Origin: Nostoc sp. CHAB 5844
GTDB lineage: Bacteria > Cyanobacteriota > Cyanobacteriia > Cyanobacteriales > Nostocaceae
Direction: 5' to 3'
NCBI RefSeq assembly: GCF_020829595.1
Contig: NZ_JAIVFW010000044.1
Location: forward strand, 1 to 61,674
DNA: 61,674 nucleotides
Shown: one piece after another, positions 19,227 to 28,537 of the stretch
Position numbering within the stretch: the first letter of the stretch is position 1
Layout: each line of letters begins with the position of its first letter
Notes under the pieces: model-generated
Seen by the model: the letters and a program-made list of their open reading frames with translations, nothing else
Database searches by the model: none
Told to the model about the DNA's origin: nothing
Position numbers and translations under genes: made by a program

Positions 19227-20057
19227 ATGAGATTGACTGAAAAACTTGAGCAACTCAAAGCCTTATTTGGCGAAATGGAACGCGCTTTAATTGCCTATTC
19301 TGGCGGTGTCGATAGTACTTTAGTTGCCAAGATTGCTTATGATGTGTTAAGCGATCGCGCAATGGCTGTGACAGCTGTTTCGCCTTCGTTGTTACCAGAA
19401 GAGTTGGAAGACGCAAAAATTCAAGCCGCTACGATTGGGATTCGCCATCAAATCGTCCAAACGCACGAGATGGAAAATCCTAATTATACGTCTAACCCTG
19501 TCAATCGCTGCTATTTTTGCAAAAGTGAATTACACGACACTCTCAAACCATTAGCGATGAAATTAGGCTATCCCTACGTAGTGGATGGGGTGAACGCCGA
19601 TGATTTACACGATTATCGTCCCGGAATTCAAGCAGCTAAAGAACGAGGTGCGCGATCGCCTTTAGCAGAAGTTGGTGTAACAAAATTAGAAGTGCGGCAA
19701 CTTTCCCAACAACTTGGTTTACCTTGGTGGGATAAACCTGCTCAACCTTGTTTAAGTTCCCGCTTTCCTTACGGTGAGGAAATTACTGTCGCTAAGTTAC
19801 AACGAGTCGGTAGGGCAGAAATTTATCTACGAAAACTCGGATGGGATAATTTGCGCGTGCGTTCTGAAGGTGATACAGCGCGTATTGAATTAGCACCAGA
19901 AAAAATCAAAGATTTTGTCTTGTCAGTTGACTTACCCTCTGTAGTTTCCGCATTTCAAGAATTTGGATTTATCTATGTCACCCTCGACTTAGAAGGTTAT
20001 CGCAGCGGTAAGTTAAATCAAGTGTTAAATAAAGAAGTTTTAGGCGCTAAATTATAA
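19227..20057 (+). CDS. larE: ATP-dependent sacrificial sulfur transferase LarE
   Basis: A 276-residue PP-loop ATPase. ALIAYSGGVDSTLVAKIAYD (residues about 20-40) is the pyrophosphatase loop. NPVNRCYFCKSELH and PCLSSRFPYG carry family cysteines; the latter corresponds to the sulfur-donating region of LarE. LarE sulfurates the nicotinic-acid-derived NPN cofactor, giving its own cysteine sulfur (or using a cluster), for nickel-pincer enzymes such as lactate racemase. Cyanobacteria often keep larE with larB/larC elsewhere; none is visible here. The length matches the family. Confidence 0.9.
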   Translation: MRLTEKLEQLKALFGEMERALIAYSGGVDSTLVAKIAYDVLSDRAMAVTAVSPSLLPEELEDAKIQAATIGIRHQIVQTHEMENPNYTSNPVNRCYFCKSELHDTLKPLAMKLGYPYVVDGVNADDLHDYRPGIQAAKERGARSPLAEVGVTKLEVRQLSQQLGLPWWDKPAQPCLSSRFPYGEEITVAKLQRVGRAEIYLRKLGWDNLRVRSEGDTARIELAPEKIKDFVLSVDLPSVVSAFQEFGFIYVTLDLEGYRSGKLNQVLNKEVLGAKL

Positions 20058-20096
20058 ACCGTTTTTGACTATTGACAATTGACCATTAACTAATAA

Positions 20097-20459
20097 TTAA
20101 ATAATCTCCGCTTCTACCGATACTAAAATACAGCCGTTGATTCTCCACGTATCATCGGGTTGCTGTTCCATAAAATACAATGCCCTCAAAGGCACTCCAT
20201 GAGGACTCAGTAATAACACAGGCTGAGTTATATTGCCTTGGATGGTGGTGATTTTTTCAAAAACAACTGAACGAGGACGGTAGACAGCAGGGTAGTTGAG
20301 CATTACCATCCGCATAAAGTTTTCTGCGGTTTGAAATTGTTCTTGAATTCCTGGACTAGCAAAAGCAAAAGCAACTTGAGCATCATCTTTTTGAAATGCG
20401 GCTAATTGACCTTCAATTACGGTACGAATGGCAATAGAATCACTATCATAAACTTCCAT
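20097..20459 (-). CDS. DUF4864 domain protein
   Basis: A 120-residue protein from the ATG at 20459, which lies just after the stop of the upstream SGNH gene and is preferred to a longer overlapping start at 20495. SIAIRTVIEGQLAAFQKDDA, AFAFASPGIQEQF and the end WRINGCILV are DUF4864 hallmarks; the fold resembles SnoaL/NTF2-like domains. There is no signal peptide. Spacing to the SGNH hydrolase gene is 4 bases, so the two are almost certainly co-transcribed, but the shared role is unknown. Confidence 0.85.
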   Translation of the reverse strand: MEVYDSDSIAIRTVIEGQLAAFQKDDAQVAFAFASPGIQEQFQTAENFMRMVMLNYPAVYRPRSVVFEKITTIQGNITQPVLLLSPHGVPLRALYFMEQQPDDTWRINGCILVSVEAEII

Positions 20460-20463
20460 AAAT

Positions 20464-21642
20464 TTAAAATTGCGATCGCAATTTTTCTTGTTCACCCTGA
20501 GTCAGCTTCAACTCTACTTGTTCCAAGGCCGAACGCCAAACATCATACCCTTCTAAAGATAGATGTAATCCATCTGTTGTTAACTCTGGACGTAAATTGC
20601 CTTCCAAGTCTGTAAACCAATCATGAATATTTAAATAATTAGCACCCTCTTGTTTCGCAATGAGGGCAAGTTGTGTATTAATCCGACGAATCCGGCTATT
20701 AGAAATTGTGGGTAAGCTTGTTGGTAAAATCGATTGTACAATTATCTGCGTTTTTGGGTGAGCCTGCCTTAAGTTGCGGATAATCTGGCGATGATTACGC
20801 AAAATTGTTTCATCATTAACTCCTTTACGTAAATCGTTAATGCCAGCCATGATATAAATTATTTCTGGTCTTGTTGCTGAAAACGCCGCCAATCTTTTTA
20901 AAATGCCACCAGAAGTATCACCAGATATACCTTGATTTAGCCATAGTTTGCCACTTGGTAGTTTTTCTGGGGGAAACCACATACTTAAAGAATCCCCAAC
21001 CATAATACTGAGATAGTTTTGCCCTTGTCCTTTAGTAACGGCTTTGGCTTCTAAGGCTAATAAATTTTTCCAGTCTTCATAAGTTAGTTCCGGCTTTTTA
21101 CTTAACTCAGAAGAAGATTGCGAATCATCATATGTACGTGTGTAAATTTGCCCAGTTTTTAAAGCGGCTAATCTTTGGTAATAAAGTTGATAACCTGAGA
21201 TCAGCCGTAAATTTGGTAATTGGCTACTCGGCTCAAATAATGATTCTATAGGTGCTAAAAAACCTTGCTCACTAATTTGTGAAGAAGATGCATCAGAATG
21301 AGAAACTTTTTTTGTCTCAACAGTTGACTGTATATCTTCTACAGGCTGTAAAACTTGACTGCTAAATTCCGATGAGCTAACATCGACCCTTGAGTTAATT
21401 ATTGATGGCAAAGATTTTAAAGGTTGTATATATTGGTAGCGAAATTCTGGTAAAGATTTATCATTAGTAGCATTTTTTAATTCTACTGTTGACAGTGATT
21501 TATGTTTTGAATACCACAGGGAACTAGAATTTACTGCCAGAAGACTCGACAGATGTGGAATAGTCGATGCTGGTATTACCAATCCTGTTAACACGCAGGC
21601 TGTCAACAGATAATTGTGCCTCATCGCTTTATATTTCCTCAT
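20464..21642 (-). CDS. Exported SGNH/GDSL hydrolase
   Basis: A 392-residue protein with an N-terminal signal or anchor (NYLLTACVLTGLVIPAST) and a Ser/Gln-rich linker of about 150 residues. The C-terminal SGNH hydrolase domain has block I SIMVGDSLSMWFP (nucleophile Ser), block II NQGISGDTSGGIL, block III GINDLRKG and block V TTDGLHLSLEGYD (Asp and His). It probably removes acyl or acetyl groups from a cell-envelope polymer or lipid in the periplasm; the substrate is not known. The catalytic set looks intact. It is followed immediately by the DUF4864 gene. Confidence 0.87.
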   Translation of the reverse strand: MRKYKAMRHNYLLTACVLTGLVIPASTIPHLSSLLAVNSSSLWYSKHKSLSTVELKNATNDKSLPEFRYQYIQPLKSLPSIINSRVDVSSSEFSSQVLQPVEDIQSTVETKKVSHSDASSSQISEQGFLAPIESLFEPSSQLPNLRLISGYQLYYQRLAALKTGQIYTRTYDDSQSSSELSKKPELTYEDWKNLLALEAKAVTKGQGQNYLSIMVGDSLSMWFPPEKLPSGKLWLNQGISGDTSGGILKRLAAFSATRPEIIYIMAGINDLRKGVNDETILRNHRQIIRNLRQAHPKTQIIVQSILPTSLPTISNSRIRRINTQLALIAKQEGANYLNIHDWFTDLEGNLRPELTTDGLHLSLEGYDVWRSALEQVELKLTQGEQEKLRSQF

Positions 21643-22376
21643 ACTTAGTGCTTTTCCTTATGACAGTATCAGTTACCTGCATTCAGGATGAATTTTGGTA
21701 GTTAAGTTATTATTTTTATGTATTCTACGTAGTACTGTAAAGTAGTTTATCAAGTTTATATTAGTTTTTCATAATCTCTTTAAAGCAGCTTTTCTGACAC
21801 TAAAAGAATCTTGGCGATATCGATGATTTTGCTGAAGCACTGAAGATGGTTTGTCAACTAGTTAATTGAGCAGATTTAGCCGCTGACGAAGCTGCAAAAA
21901 ATCAAAGCTTTTGGAAGCATACAATTGTATTTTTCCAAATTTTACTCTTTGCAGATACTTTATATTTTGGCTGAAAGAGTCACGAGATTTACGGAAGCTA
22001 GTAGTAATAGTTTTATAAGTATTAAATAAGACATATTTTAAACTAAGCTACGTATAAAAAGGTTAGTATTTCACTAAAATATTTTCCCTAAGCAGGTTAC
22101 TACTAGGGATTTTATTAATCTGGCAAACATAAAGTCATACTAGCGATCGCCATTGGAGTACTGAGTTTAAAATTTAACTTATAACAGGCGATCGCCTCAA
22201 GGGTTTCTCAATTAAATGAGGATGCTGCAAAAATAGCTAAAAATAGAGGTAAAACTTATTTAAGATAGAGCAATTCGGCTTAGATAAGTAGTTATTCTTT
22301 TGGACAAAGTTAAATCGAATAAAAATTATATAGAACAACTTTAAAGGGAAATGCTAAGATTTAGGCGGTGTCTTGA
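21643..22376. other. Long AT-rich intergenic region with possible coding debris
   Basis: 734 bases between the SGNH gene and the small plus-strand frame at 22377. No intact gene is visible. A short open stretch near 21812-21868 reads IDDFAEALKMVCQLVN before a stop, and ADLAADEAAKNQSFW follows soon after, which may be gene debris. Two HIP1 octamers (CGATCGCC context) lie near 22144 and 22189. It probably contains the promoter for the SGNH gene. Confidence 0.4.
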
Positions 22377-22589
22377 ATGTTATACATTTGTTCTGTGGCT
22401 AGAGCTAGTACAGCGATCGGTGTTAGTCCGATTATTAAGGAGATTGTGCAAAAACAGGCACATTCAACTCGTTTAACTCTCAAAGAAGTCATCCTTATGG
22501 GGATGTTAGCGATTGATAAGCTTGACGATCAAAATCGTCAAGAATTGGCAGATCAGGTTCATAAAATGCAAGTGGATGGAGAGATTTAA
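22377..22589 (+). CDS. Small hypothetical protein
   Basis: A 70-residue frame with an ATG start but a weak ribosome site. The C-terminal part (SPIIKEIVQKQAHSTRLTLKEVILMGMLAIDKLDDQNRQ is helical, charged and protein-like) suggests a real short product, while the first 20 residues are less convincing and a start at MGMLAIDKL is possible. No family is recognised. It converges on the methyltransferase gene with only 44 bases between stops. Confidence 0.35.
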   Translation: MLYICSVARASTAIGVSPIIKEIVQKQAHSTRLTLKEVILMGMLAIDKLDDQNRQELADQVHKMQVDGEI

Positions 22590-22633
22590 GTAAAAATTTT
22601 TCGGTTTTAACTTTAACTCTCAAATAGATTTGG

Positions 22634-23539
22634 CTACTCAACAAACCGATATCGACTCCCCACAACATAATCCTGATTAATTTCAAAAGAAATCCATTGG
22701 CGTTTTAAAATCTCAGCTATAAAACCAGTTGTGTTTGAACCAGCAAATGGATCTAAAACCAGATCACCTTCATCAGTTAGAAACTTGATAAAAAATTCAG
22801 CAAACCCCTGAGGAAACCGTGCCGGATGGGGTTGAATTCCTACTGCTTTACAGCGACGTAAATAAATACTATTTGATTCTGTGTTGGGAATTTCTAGTAA
22901 ATTTGGTGGAATTGCACCCTGATTATCTTTTTGAAATTTATCAGAAATTTCATGCCCACTAGGACGCATTTTGGCTTTATAACCATTTTTGAGTAATCGC
23001 TGCATACTCTGGCTATAAGGTTTCAAAACTTTCCGATTATCTGCTTTAGGATTTGGTGTTTTCGACAACCACCAAACAACATTAACCGCATCTTTTACCC
23101 TAATTCTTCTAATTGTCACCCACTCAGCCGGGGTAGGTAGTCTTGCTGGGTTGTAGTGATAAAATTCTTGCGCCAGAAAAAAGCCAACTTCCTGACACAA
23201 TCTCAACAACAATTCGTATTGATAAAGACTCCGCACTGGATTACCAGGAAGATAAGCACCACCTAAATCTAAAATAAATGAACCATTATCTGTCAGAACT
23301 CTTTTGAATTCATCAGCAAAAGGCAGAAACCACTCAATATATTTTTCTGCACTTTTATTGCCATATTCTTTTTTGCGAGTCAAGGCAAATGGCGGCGATG
23401 TCAATATTAAATTAACGCTGCTTTCTTTTAAGAATTTAGTGAGTTGCAGACTATCACCTAAATAAATTGAGCCATAACTTTGAGTGTAGTAAGGTGTGAA
23501 ATTAATAGATTGTGGTGTATTTTCTGCTTCAGTTGCCAA
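22634..23539 (-). CDS. Orphan beta-class DNA methyltransferase (probably N4-cytosine)
   Basis: A 301-residue amino-methyltransferase with permuted motif order: catalytic motif IV LILTSPPFALTRKKEYG near residue 48, and SAM-binding motif I DLVLDPFAGSNTTGFIAE near residue 265. TSPPF rather than DPPY is typical of N4-cytosine enzymes such as the PvuII-type methylases. The target-recognition region lies between the two. No cognate endonuclease is adjacent, so it is probably solitary. A conserved 87-residue protein gene lies directly upstream on the same strand. Confidence 0.87.
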   Translation of the reverse strand: MATEAENTPQSINFTPYYTQSYGSIYLGDSLQLTKFLKESSVNLILTSPPFALTRKKEYGNKSAEKYIEWFLPFADEFKRVLTDNGSFILDLGGAYLPGNPVRSLYQYELLLRLCQEVGFFLAQEFYHYNPARLPTPAEWVTIRRIRVKDAVNVVWWLSKTPNPKADNRKVLKPYSQSMQRLLKNGYKAKMRPSGHEISDKFQKDNQGAIPPNLLEIPNTESNSIYLRRCKAVGIQPHPARFPQGFAEFFIKFLTDEGDLVLDPFAGSNTTGFIAEILKRQWISFEINQDYVVGSRYRFVE

Positions 23540-23638
23540 GATTGATAAATATTAAAAATATTAGGGGATTTTCTATTCACAAAAAAAATGGCTGCTTTTA
23601 TGTTTCTATGATATGATCGCCTGGCTCAAGTCCCAAAT

Positions 23639-23902
23639 TTACCCAACGAATTGCTTTACGGGCTGATGCCATACTTGAGTAATTGGAATTGCTTGATGTT
23701 CTTCATGAGTTAATAACGCTGTCTCCGATAAAACACGCAGATAGAGAATCCCATCCTTTTTCAATAATTCTGCCTGTCCCTGACTAATGCGATGCTTGTG
23801 TCCTGTAACTTCCCCTTCTGCCAGAGTTAAATGAGGCAGTTTTTGTCCATCAACTTGCTGTACAGGTAGTAAAATAACATCACCTTGACGAATCGCTCTC
23901 AT
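23639..23902 (-). CDS. Conserved hypothetical protein (GEVTGHKHRI motif)
   Basis: 87 residues from the ATG at 23902 (MRAIRQGDVILLPV). The start RQGDVILLPV and the block LAEGEVTGHKHRI are a recurrent pair in short uncharacterised bacterial and phage proteins; the His pair in GHKHRI might bind a metal. The C-terminus has HEEHQAIPITQVWHQ, adding more histidines. It is 99 bases upstream of the methyltransferase start on the same strand and may be part of the same unit. Function unknown. Confidence 0.6.
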   Translation of the reverse strand: MRAIRQGDVILLPVQQVDGQKLPHLTLAEGEVTGHKHRISQGQAELLKKDGILYLRVLSETALLTHEEHQAIPITQVWHQPVKQFVG

Positions 23903-23939
23903 AGTCTTAACTCCTAGCAACAGCTAATGAACCCAGGAC

Positions 23940-24130
23940 TTACGTAACAGTGTTACGAAAAATCAAGAATTTAAACAAGGGGTGTAGGAGTGTGAATGAA
24001 CAAAACCCTCACACCCAGACACCCTTAACCCCTTACAACGCCAGTCGCCTCAAGTCGGGAAACCCGCCCACGGCGCTGGCTCCCCAGTCTTAACAGACAA
24101 TTTTTCTGAGTAAGACTTATTCTTTTTTCA
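23940..24130. repeat. GC-rich dispersed repeat (GCCAGT..CTGGCTCC family)
   Basis: In the 690-base gap before topA, 24036-24090 carries CGCCAGTCGCCTCAAGTCGG, then GCCCACGGCGCTGGCTCCCC, a diverged copy of the GC-rich mobile repeat also seen near 45060, 45224, 47013, 53258 and 55266. It is preceded by an imperfect inverted repeat (GGGGTGTAGGAGTGTG and CACACCCAGACACCC). Confidence 0.65.
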
Positions 24131-24160
24131 TCTCAAGTCTGATTTTGGCATAACCTATAA

Positions 24161-24322
24161 AAATATGAAGGGAGCAGCATACCAGTCAGAGAAAATCCAT
24201 TAGTATCAATTTATATTCCTGCCATTGTTTCAAGTACTATCACCCATCTGGAAAGCATTGCTAAAAAACCCTACGCTAAATTCTTTGGTTTCCGACTCAA
24301 AAAACTCAAAAAAGTAGAGTAG
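24161..24322 (+). pseudogene. Possible gene remnant upstream of topA
   Basis: A frame of 53 codons, open from one stop to the next and without a start codon, reads like protein: IPVRENPLVSIYIPAIVSS, then a run ending FFGFRLKKLKKVE. PLVSIYIPA recalls the first strand of family-2 glycosyltransferases, but there is too little to name it. It is treated as decayed coding sequence. Confidence 0.3.
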
Positions 24323-24593
24323 CATTACACTTCAGCAGTATTTTGCCAGCGGTAGTCGCCAATTATGCCCTAGATAAGTTAAAGATTGAAATAGTTGAAA
24401 ATTCACATTCAACGTTTCCTTATCCTATGCTCTAAGAAAGACTGCATCTGAAGTTTTGCGAGTTTTCGCCTTCACAGGCAGTTTGTGTGAGGATGAATTC
24501 ACAGCCCCAAGCTGGAATTTTTCTTGACATTTCACAGAAATTGCTTCAATTTGACTGTTTAGCTTAGCAGCTATTCTTTTTTTTGAAATTTCC

Positions 24594-27239
24594 ATGTCAA
24601 CTCTCGTCATCGTCGAATCTCCCACTAAAGCTCGTACCATTCGCAACTACCTGCCAAAAGACTATCGGGTAGAAGCGTCTATGGGTCATGTCCGTGACCT
24701 ACCCCAGTCAGCAAGTGAAATCCCCACGACAATCAAAGGGGAAAAATGGGCGCAGCTAGGGGTAAATGTGGACGCAGACTTTGAACCGGTGTATGTTGTC
24801 CCCAAAGACAAAAAGAAAGTTGTTACTCAGCTCAAAGATGCCTTGAAAGAGGCGACCGAACTTATCCTGGCAACTGACGAAGACCGGGAAGGAGAAAGCA
24901 TCAGTTGGCATTTATATCAACTGCTTAAGCCGAAGGTTCCCACCAAGCGTATGGTGTTTCATGAAATCACCCAAGAAGCGATTAAAAAAGCTTTGAAAAA
25001 CTGCCGTACCATTGATGAGCAGTTAGTACGCGCCCAAGAGACACGGCGGATTTTAGATCGGTTGGTAGGATATACACTCTCACCGCTGCTGTGGGAAAAA
25101 ATCGCCTGGGGATTATCTGCTGGGCGAGTGCAGTCGGTAGCAGTGCGGTTATTGGTGAAAAAGGAACGCCAACGCCGTGCTTTCCGAGAAGGGACATATT
25201 GGGATTTAAAAGCGTATTTAGAACAGGAAAAAGCACCGTTTACATCCCAGTTAGTCACATTGGGAGGCACGAAAGTAGCTAACGGCAGTGATTTTGACCC
25301 TGCTACCGGACAAATTGCCGCTGGTCGTAATGTCGTGTTGCTCAAAGAAGCCGATGCTGTCGCGCTCAAAGAACGGCTGACAGGCAAAACCTGGAATGTC
25401 ACAGATATTGAAGAACGCCCAGTCACCAGGAAACCCGCGCCACCGTTCACTACATCCACGTTGCAACAAGAATCTAACCGCAAGCTACGCCTTTCGGCAC
25501 GCGACACCATGCGAATTGCCCAAAACTTGTACGAACAAGGGTATATTACTTATATGCGTACAGACTCGGTGCATTTGTCAGAACAAGCGATCGCAGCTGC
25601 TCGTGACTGTGTAGAAAAGCTTTACGGTAAGCAATATCTCAGCCCGCAACCCCGGCAATACACTACCAAATCCAAAGGCGCACAAGAAGCCCACGAAGCT
25701 ATCCGTCCAGCAGGTAATACCTTCCGCACCCCCCAAGAAACTGGTTTAAGCGGTCGAGAACTAGCTGTCTACGACTTAATTTGGAAGCGCACTGTCGCCT
25801 GTCAAATGGCAGACTCCCGTCAAACTCAAATTACCGTCCAGTTGCAAGTTGAAGATGCAGGTTTCCGTTCCTCTGGTAAACGCATCGACTTTCCAGGTTA
25901 CTTACGCGCTTACGTTGAAGGTTCCGACGATCCCGAAGCCGCACTAGAAGACCAAGAAATCATCTTGCCAAATTTGAAAGTCGGGGATCATCCAAATTGT
26001 CAAGAACTAGAAGCAGTTAGTCACGAAACCCAACCACCAGCCCGGTACACTGAAGCAACTTTGGTGAAAACTTTAGAAAGTGAAGGTATTGGCCGTCCGA
26101 GTACCTACGCCAGCATCATTGGGACAATCATCGATAAAGGTTATGCCCAATTGGTAAGTAATGCCTTGATTCCCACCTTTACAGCCTTTGCCGTCACCAG
26201 CTTATTAGAAAAACACTTCCCCGATATTGTCGACCCCGGCTTTACTTCCAAAATGGAGCAAACCTTAGATGATATTGCCGATGGTGAAGTTAATTGGCTA
26301 CCTTACCTACGGGAATTTTATTTAGGTGACAAAGGCTTGGAAACCTTAGTCAAAGAACAGAAAAGTCAAATTGATGCTAATAAAGCCAGAACCGTAGAAC
26401 TAGAAAATTTAGAAGCGAAAGTCCGCATTGGCAAATACGGGCCTTACATCGAAATGGAAAATGGTGATGGTGTAGTCACAGCCTCAATTCCTAAAGATTT
26501 AACACCTGCTGACCTCGATCCTAAACAAGTGGAAGTCTTATTGAAGCAAAAAACTACAGGTCCCGACGAACTCGGTCGCCATCCTGAAACAGGTGAGCCG
26601 ATTTATATCAAAATTGGCACTTACGGCCCTTATGTACAATTGGGTGACAAAACAGAAGAAAATCCGAAACCTAAACAAGCTTCCATTCCCAAAAACGTGC
26701 CACAAGAAAACGTCACTCTAGAAATGGCTGTTGGTCTTTTAGCTCTTCCCCGCAGTTTAGGAACACATCCGGCTACGGGGGGCAAAATTCAAGCTAGTAT
26801 CGGCCCCTATGGGCCTTACATCGTTCATGACCAGGGAAAAGAAGGCAAAGACTACCGCTCGTTAAAAGCAGCAGATAATGTTTTAACAATTTCTTTAGAA
26901 AGAGCGTTGGAATTGTTATCAGAACCGAAAAAAGGGCGGAGTTCTACTAATAACAAATCCAAAGCAGCGTTACGGGAATTGGGGAACCATCCAGAAGACG
27001 ATTCACCCATTAATATCTACGATGGCCCCTACGGCCCTTATATCAAGCATGGCAAAACCAACGTGAGCATTCCTGAAGGTCAATCGGTGGAAGATATGAC
27101 GTTATCTAAAGCACTGGAATTGTTAGCCAGTAAAACTTCGTCATCTAAGTCCACCCGTAAGACAAGCAAAACAACTAGCTCACGAGCTAAGTCAACTGCG
27201 AAGTCATCCAAGACTACTGCAAAAAAGAATGATGGGTAA
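24594..27239 (+). CDS. topA: DNA topoisomerase I
   Basis: Relaxes negative supercoils through a transient 5'-phosphotyrosine break. The 881-residue type IA enzyme opens with the Toprim domain ([19 protein letters not shown]; acidic triad in [20 protein letters not shown]). It has [17 protein letters not shown] and the active-site Tyr in [14 protein letters not shown]. Four C-terminal repeats contain GxYGPYI/V ([36 protein letters not shown]) in place of zinc fingers, and a Ser/Lys/Thr-rich basic tail ([16 protein letters not shown]) ends it, as usual for cyanobacterial TopA. Neighbours are unrelated. Confidence 0.97.
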   Translation: MSTLVIVESPTKARTIRNYLPKDYRVEASMGHVRDLPQSASEIPTTIKGEKWAQLGVNVDADFEPVYVVPKDKKKVVTQLKDALKEATELILATDEDREGESISWHLYQLLKPKVPTKRMVFHEITQEAIKKALKNCRTIDEQLVRAQETRRILDRLVGYTLSPLLWEKIAWGLSAGRVQSVAVRLLVKKERQRRAFREGTYWDLKAYLEQEKAPFTSQLVTLGGTKVANGSDFDPATGQIAAGRNVVLLKEADAVALKERLTGKTWNVTDIEERPVTRKPAPPFTTSTLQQESNRKLRLSARDTMRIAQNLYEQGYITYMRTDSVHLSEQAIAAARDCVEKLYGKQYLSPQPRQYTTKSKGAQEAHEAIRPAGNTFRTPQETGLSGRELAVYDLIWKRTVACQMADSRQTQITVQLQVEDAGFRSSGKRIDFPGYLRAYVEGSDDPEAALEDQEIILPNLKVGDHPNCQELEAVSHETQPPARYTEATLVKTLESEGIGRPSTYASIIGTIIDKGYAQLVSNALIPTFTAFAVTSLLEKHFPDIVDPGFTSKMEQTLDDIADGEVNWLPYLREFYLGDKGLETLVKEQKSQIDANKARTVELENLEAKVRIGKYGPYIEMENGDGVVTASIPKDLTPADLDPKQVEVLLKQKTTGPDELGRHPETGEPIYIKIGTYGPYVQLGDKTEENPKPKQASIPKNVPQENVTLEMAVGLLALPRSLGTHPATGGKIQASIGPYGPYIVHDQGKEGKDYRSLKAADNVLTISLERALELLSEPKKGRSSTNNKSKAALRELGNHPEDDSPINIYDGPYGPYIKHGKTNVSIPEGQSVEDMTLSKALELLASKTSSSKSTRKTSKTTSSRAKSTAKSSKTTAKKNDG

Positions 27240-27545
27240 AATTAAATCAATAGTCAACAGTCAAAAGTCAAGAGTTTATAGTCTAGAAATTATAACTAAT
27301 GACAAATGACCATTAACTATTGACTATTTCTACAAAATACCCATCCTTAGCTAGATACAGTTCATTAGCTTGCTGATGTGATACTCTAAAAAGTAAGGGA
27401 AATCACAACTCGAAACTTTCAAAGTGGCTAATACCCAAAATCCAAAATTCTGGATTAGCCAGGTTAGCAGCAAAACGTGTAAGATTAAGCCAATTTCTGC
27501 GTAGCTGTTAATTGCAATTGGTAGTAACTCAGGAGCGGTCAGTTC
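27240..27545. other. Gap with TGACCATTAACTATTGAC-type repeats
   Basis: 306 bases after topA. The first third holds the tandem-type words AGTCAACAGTCAAAAGTCAAGAG and AATGACAAATGACCATTAACTATTGACTA, relatives of the heptamer repeats at 11583 and 35351. The remainder probably holds the promoter of the small gene at 27546. Confidence 0.5.
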
Positions 27546-27683
27546 ATGGACTATATAGAAAAGGTACTGGAAAAGCTGAAGGAAATGGCACGCAAGCTGA
27601 TTGAAGCCCTGCTTGGGCCAGAAGCTGAGCCGGAACCGGAACTGATTCCGATTCCTGTCAATGAACGCTCCCGTCGTCGTTAA
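27546..27683 (+). CDS. 45-residue amphipathic small protein before aroQ
   Basis: An intact short gene reading [20 protein letters not shown], then [20 protein letters not shown] and ending RSRRR. The first 23 residues form a strongly amphipathic, Lys/Glu/Leu-rich helix; next come an acidic Pro-Glu stretch and a basic tail. AGGAGCGG precedes the ATG at a proper distance, supporting translation. The aroQ start codon follows 17 bases after its stop, so they are likely one transcript. No named family is recognised; it could be a membrane-surface or protein-binding peptide. Confidence 0.65.
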   Translation: MDYIEKVLEKLKEMARKLIEALLGPEAEPEPELIPIPVNERSRRR

Positions 27684-27700
27684 AACTGAAGGGAATAAAA

Positions 27701-28159
27701 TTGAGGGTGCAACCTTTAAGCATTTTGGTACTGCATGGGCCAAACCTGAATTTGCTGGGACAGCGAGAGCCTGGAATTTATGGTGCTGTAACTTTGGCTG
27801 AAATTAACCGCTTATTGCAAGAAAAAGCGGCCCCATTACAAGCGAGTGTTTTTGCCATGCAGTCTAATCATGAAGGAGCTTTGGTAGACGCAATTCATGA
27901 AGCTTTAGGTAAACACCAGGGAATTTTGATTAATGCTGGGGCATATACACATACTAGTGTGGCATTACGAGATGCGATCGCAGCCGTTAATTTACCAACA
28001 GTAGAAGTACACCTGAGCAATATTTACCGTCGAGAAGATTTTCGCCATCATTCTTACATAGCGCCCGTAGTTATCGGACAAATTAGCGGTTTTGGCGCAC
28101 AAAGTTATTTGTTAGGCTTACAAGCTTTAGTGGATCATTTGCGAAAGGATGAAGGATAA
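27701..28159 (+). CDS. aroQ: Type II 3-dehydroquinate dehydratase
   Basis: Third step of the shikimate pathway: dehydrates 3-dehydroquinate. The 152-residue dodecameric enzyme has [22 protein letters not shown] (lid loop with Arg and catalytic Tyr), [34 protein letters not shown] (substrate Asn, His) and [21 protein letters not shown] (catalytic His). No ATG precedes the conserved start; TTG at 27701 with GAAGGGA seven bases upstream is taken, with GTG two codons later as the alternative. It is the second gene after the small protein at 27546. Confidence 0.95.
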   Translation: MRVQPLSILVLHGPNLNLLGQREPGIYGAVTLAEINRLLQEKAAPLQASVFAMQSNHEGALVDAIHEALGKHQGILINAGAYTHTSVALRDAIAAVNLPTVEVHLSNIYRREDFRHHSYIAPVVIGQISGFGAQSYLLGLQALVDHLRKDEG

Positions 28160-28178
28160 AGAAGCGTTAGCGCCTGAA

Positions 28179-28270
28179 GTCGCGGCTACATAAACAAAAC
28201 CTGCGGAAGCAGGTTAAAAAATTTAATTTTTTGTTAGTCCGGCTACGCGGACTAAGTTTGTGTAGTCGCA
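28179..28270. repeat. Multi-hairpin dispersed repeat (GTCGCGGCTACA..TGTAGTCGC)
   Basis: The ends GCGGCTACATAAAC and GTTTGTGTAGTCGC are inverted with 12 of 14 matches. Inside are three hairpins: CCTGCGGAAGCAGG (28200-28213), an A/T-rich AAAAAATTTAATTTTTT stem, and AGTCCGGCTACGCGGACT (28236-28253). This is a typical Nostoc-type palindromic repeat directly after aroQ and may end its transcript. Confidence 0.75.
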
Positions 28271-28328
28271 AATTATATTAATCTATAGGACTCTTATTTG
28301 ATTTTTGAAATATACGTAGCAAAAAAAT

Positions 28329-28402
28329 GTAGGTTGGGTTGACGTAAGGAAACCCAACCTTAATCTTGGTGTTGGGTTTCGCTGATGCTCAACCCAACCT
28401 AC
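28329..28402. repeat. GTAGGTTGGGTT inverted repeat element, copy 1
   Basis: GTAGGTTGGGTTGACG at the left and GCTCAACCCAACCTAC at the right are inverted copies around AAACCCAACCTT..GTTGGGTTTCG, giving a double-hairpin element. A second copy at 53191 has been split by another repeat. Confidence 0.75.
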
Positions 28403-28434
28403 GGCTAATGCACAACTTTAGCCTTGCCACGCCA

Positions 28435-28468
28435 GTAGTGGACTGTTTCAGCTAAAACAGTCCACTAC
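28435..28468. repeat. Perfect 14-bp palindrome GTAGTGGACTGTTT
   Basis: GTAGTGGACTGTTT, a 6-base loop, then its exact complement. It lies 69 bases before the 28538 gene and may act as terminator, attenuator or mobile hairpin; no T-run follows. Confidence 0.65.
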
Positions 28469-28537
28469 AGATACTTAGATTTTTTCAGAAATCAAATCGG
28501 ATTCCTATATTACTTTTCAGACTTCATACTTCAAAAT

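Noticed and set aside
24959-25614. Several long frames antisense to and out of frame with topA
   Set aside because: They are shadows of topA codon structure; the topA frame has all family motifs.
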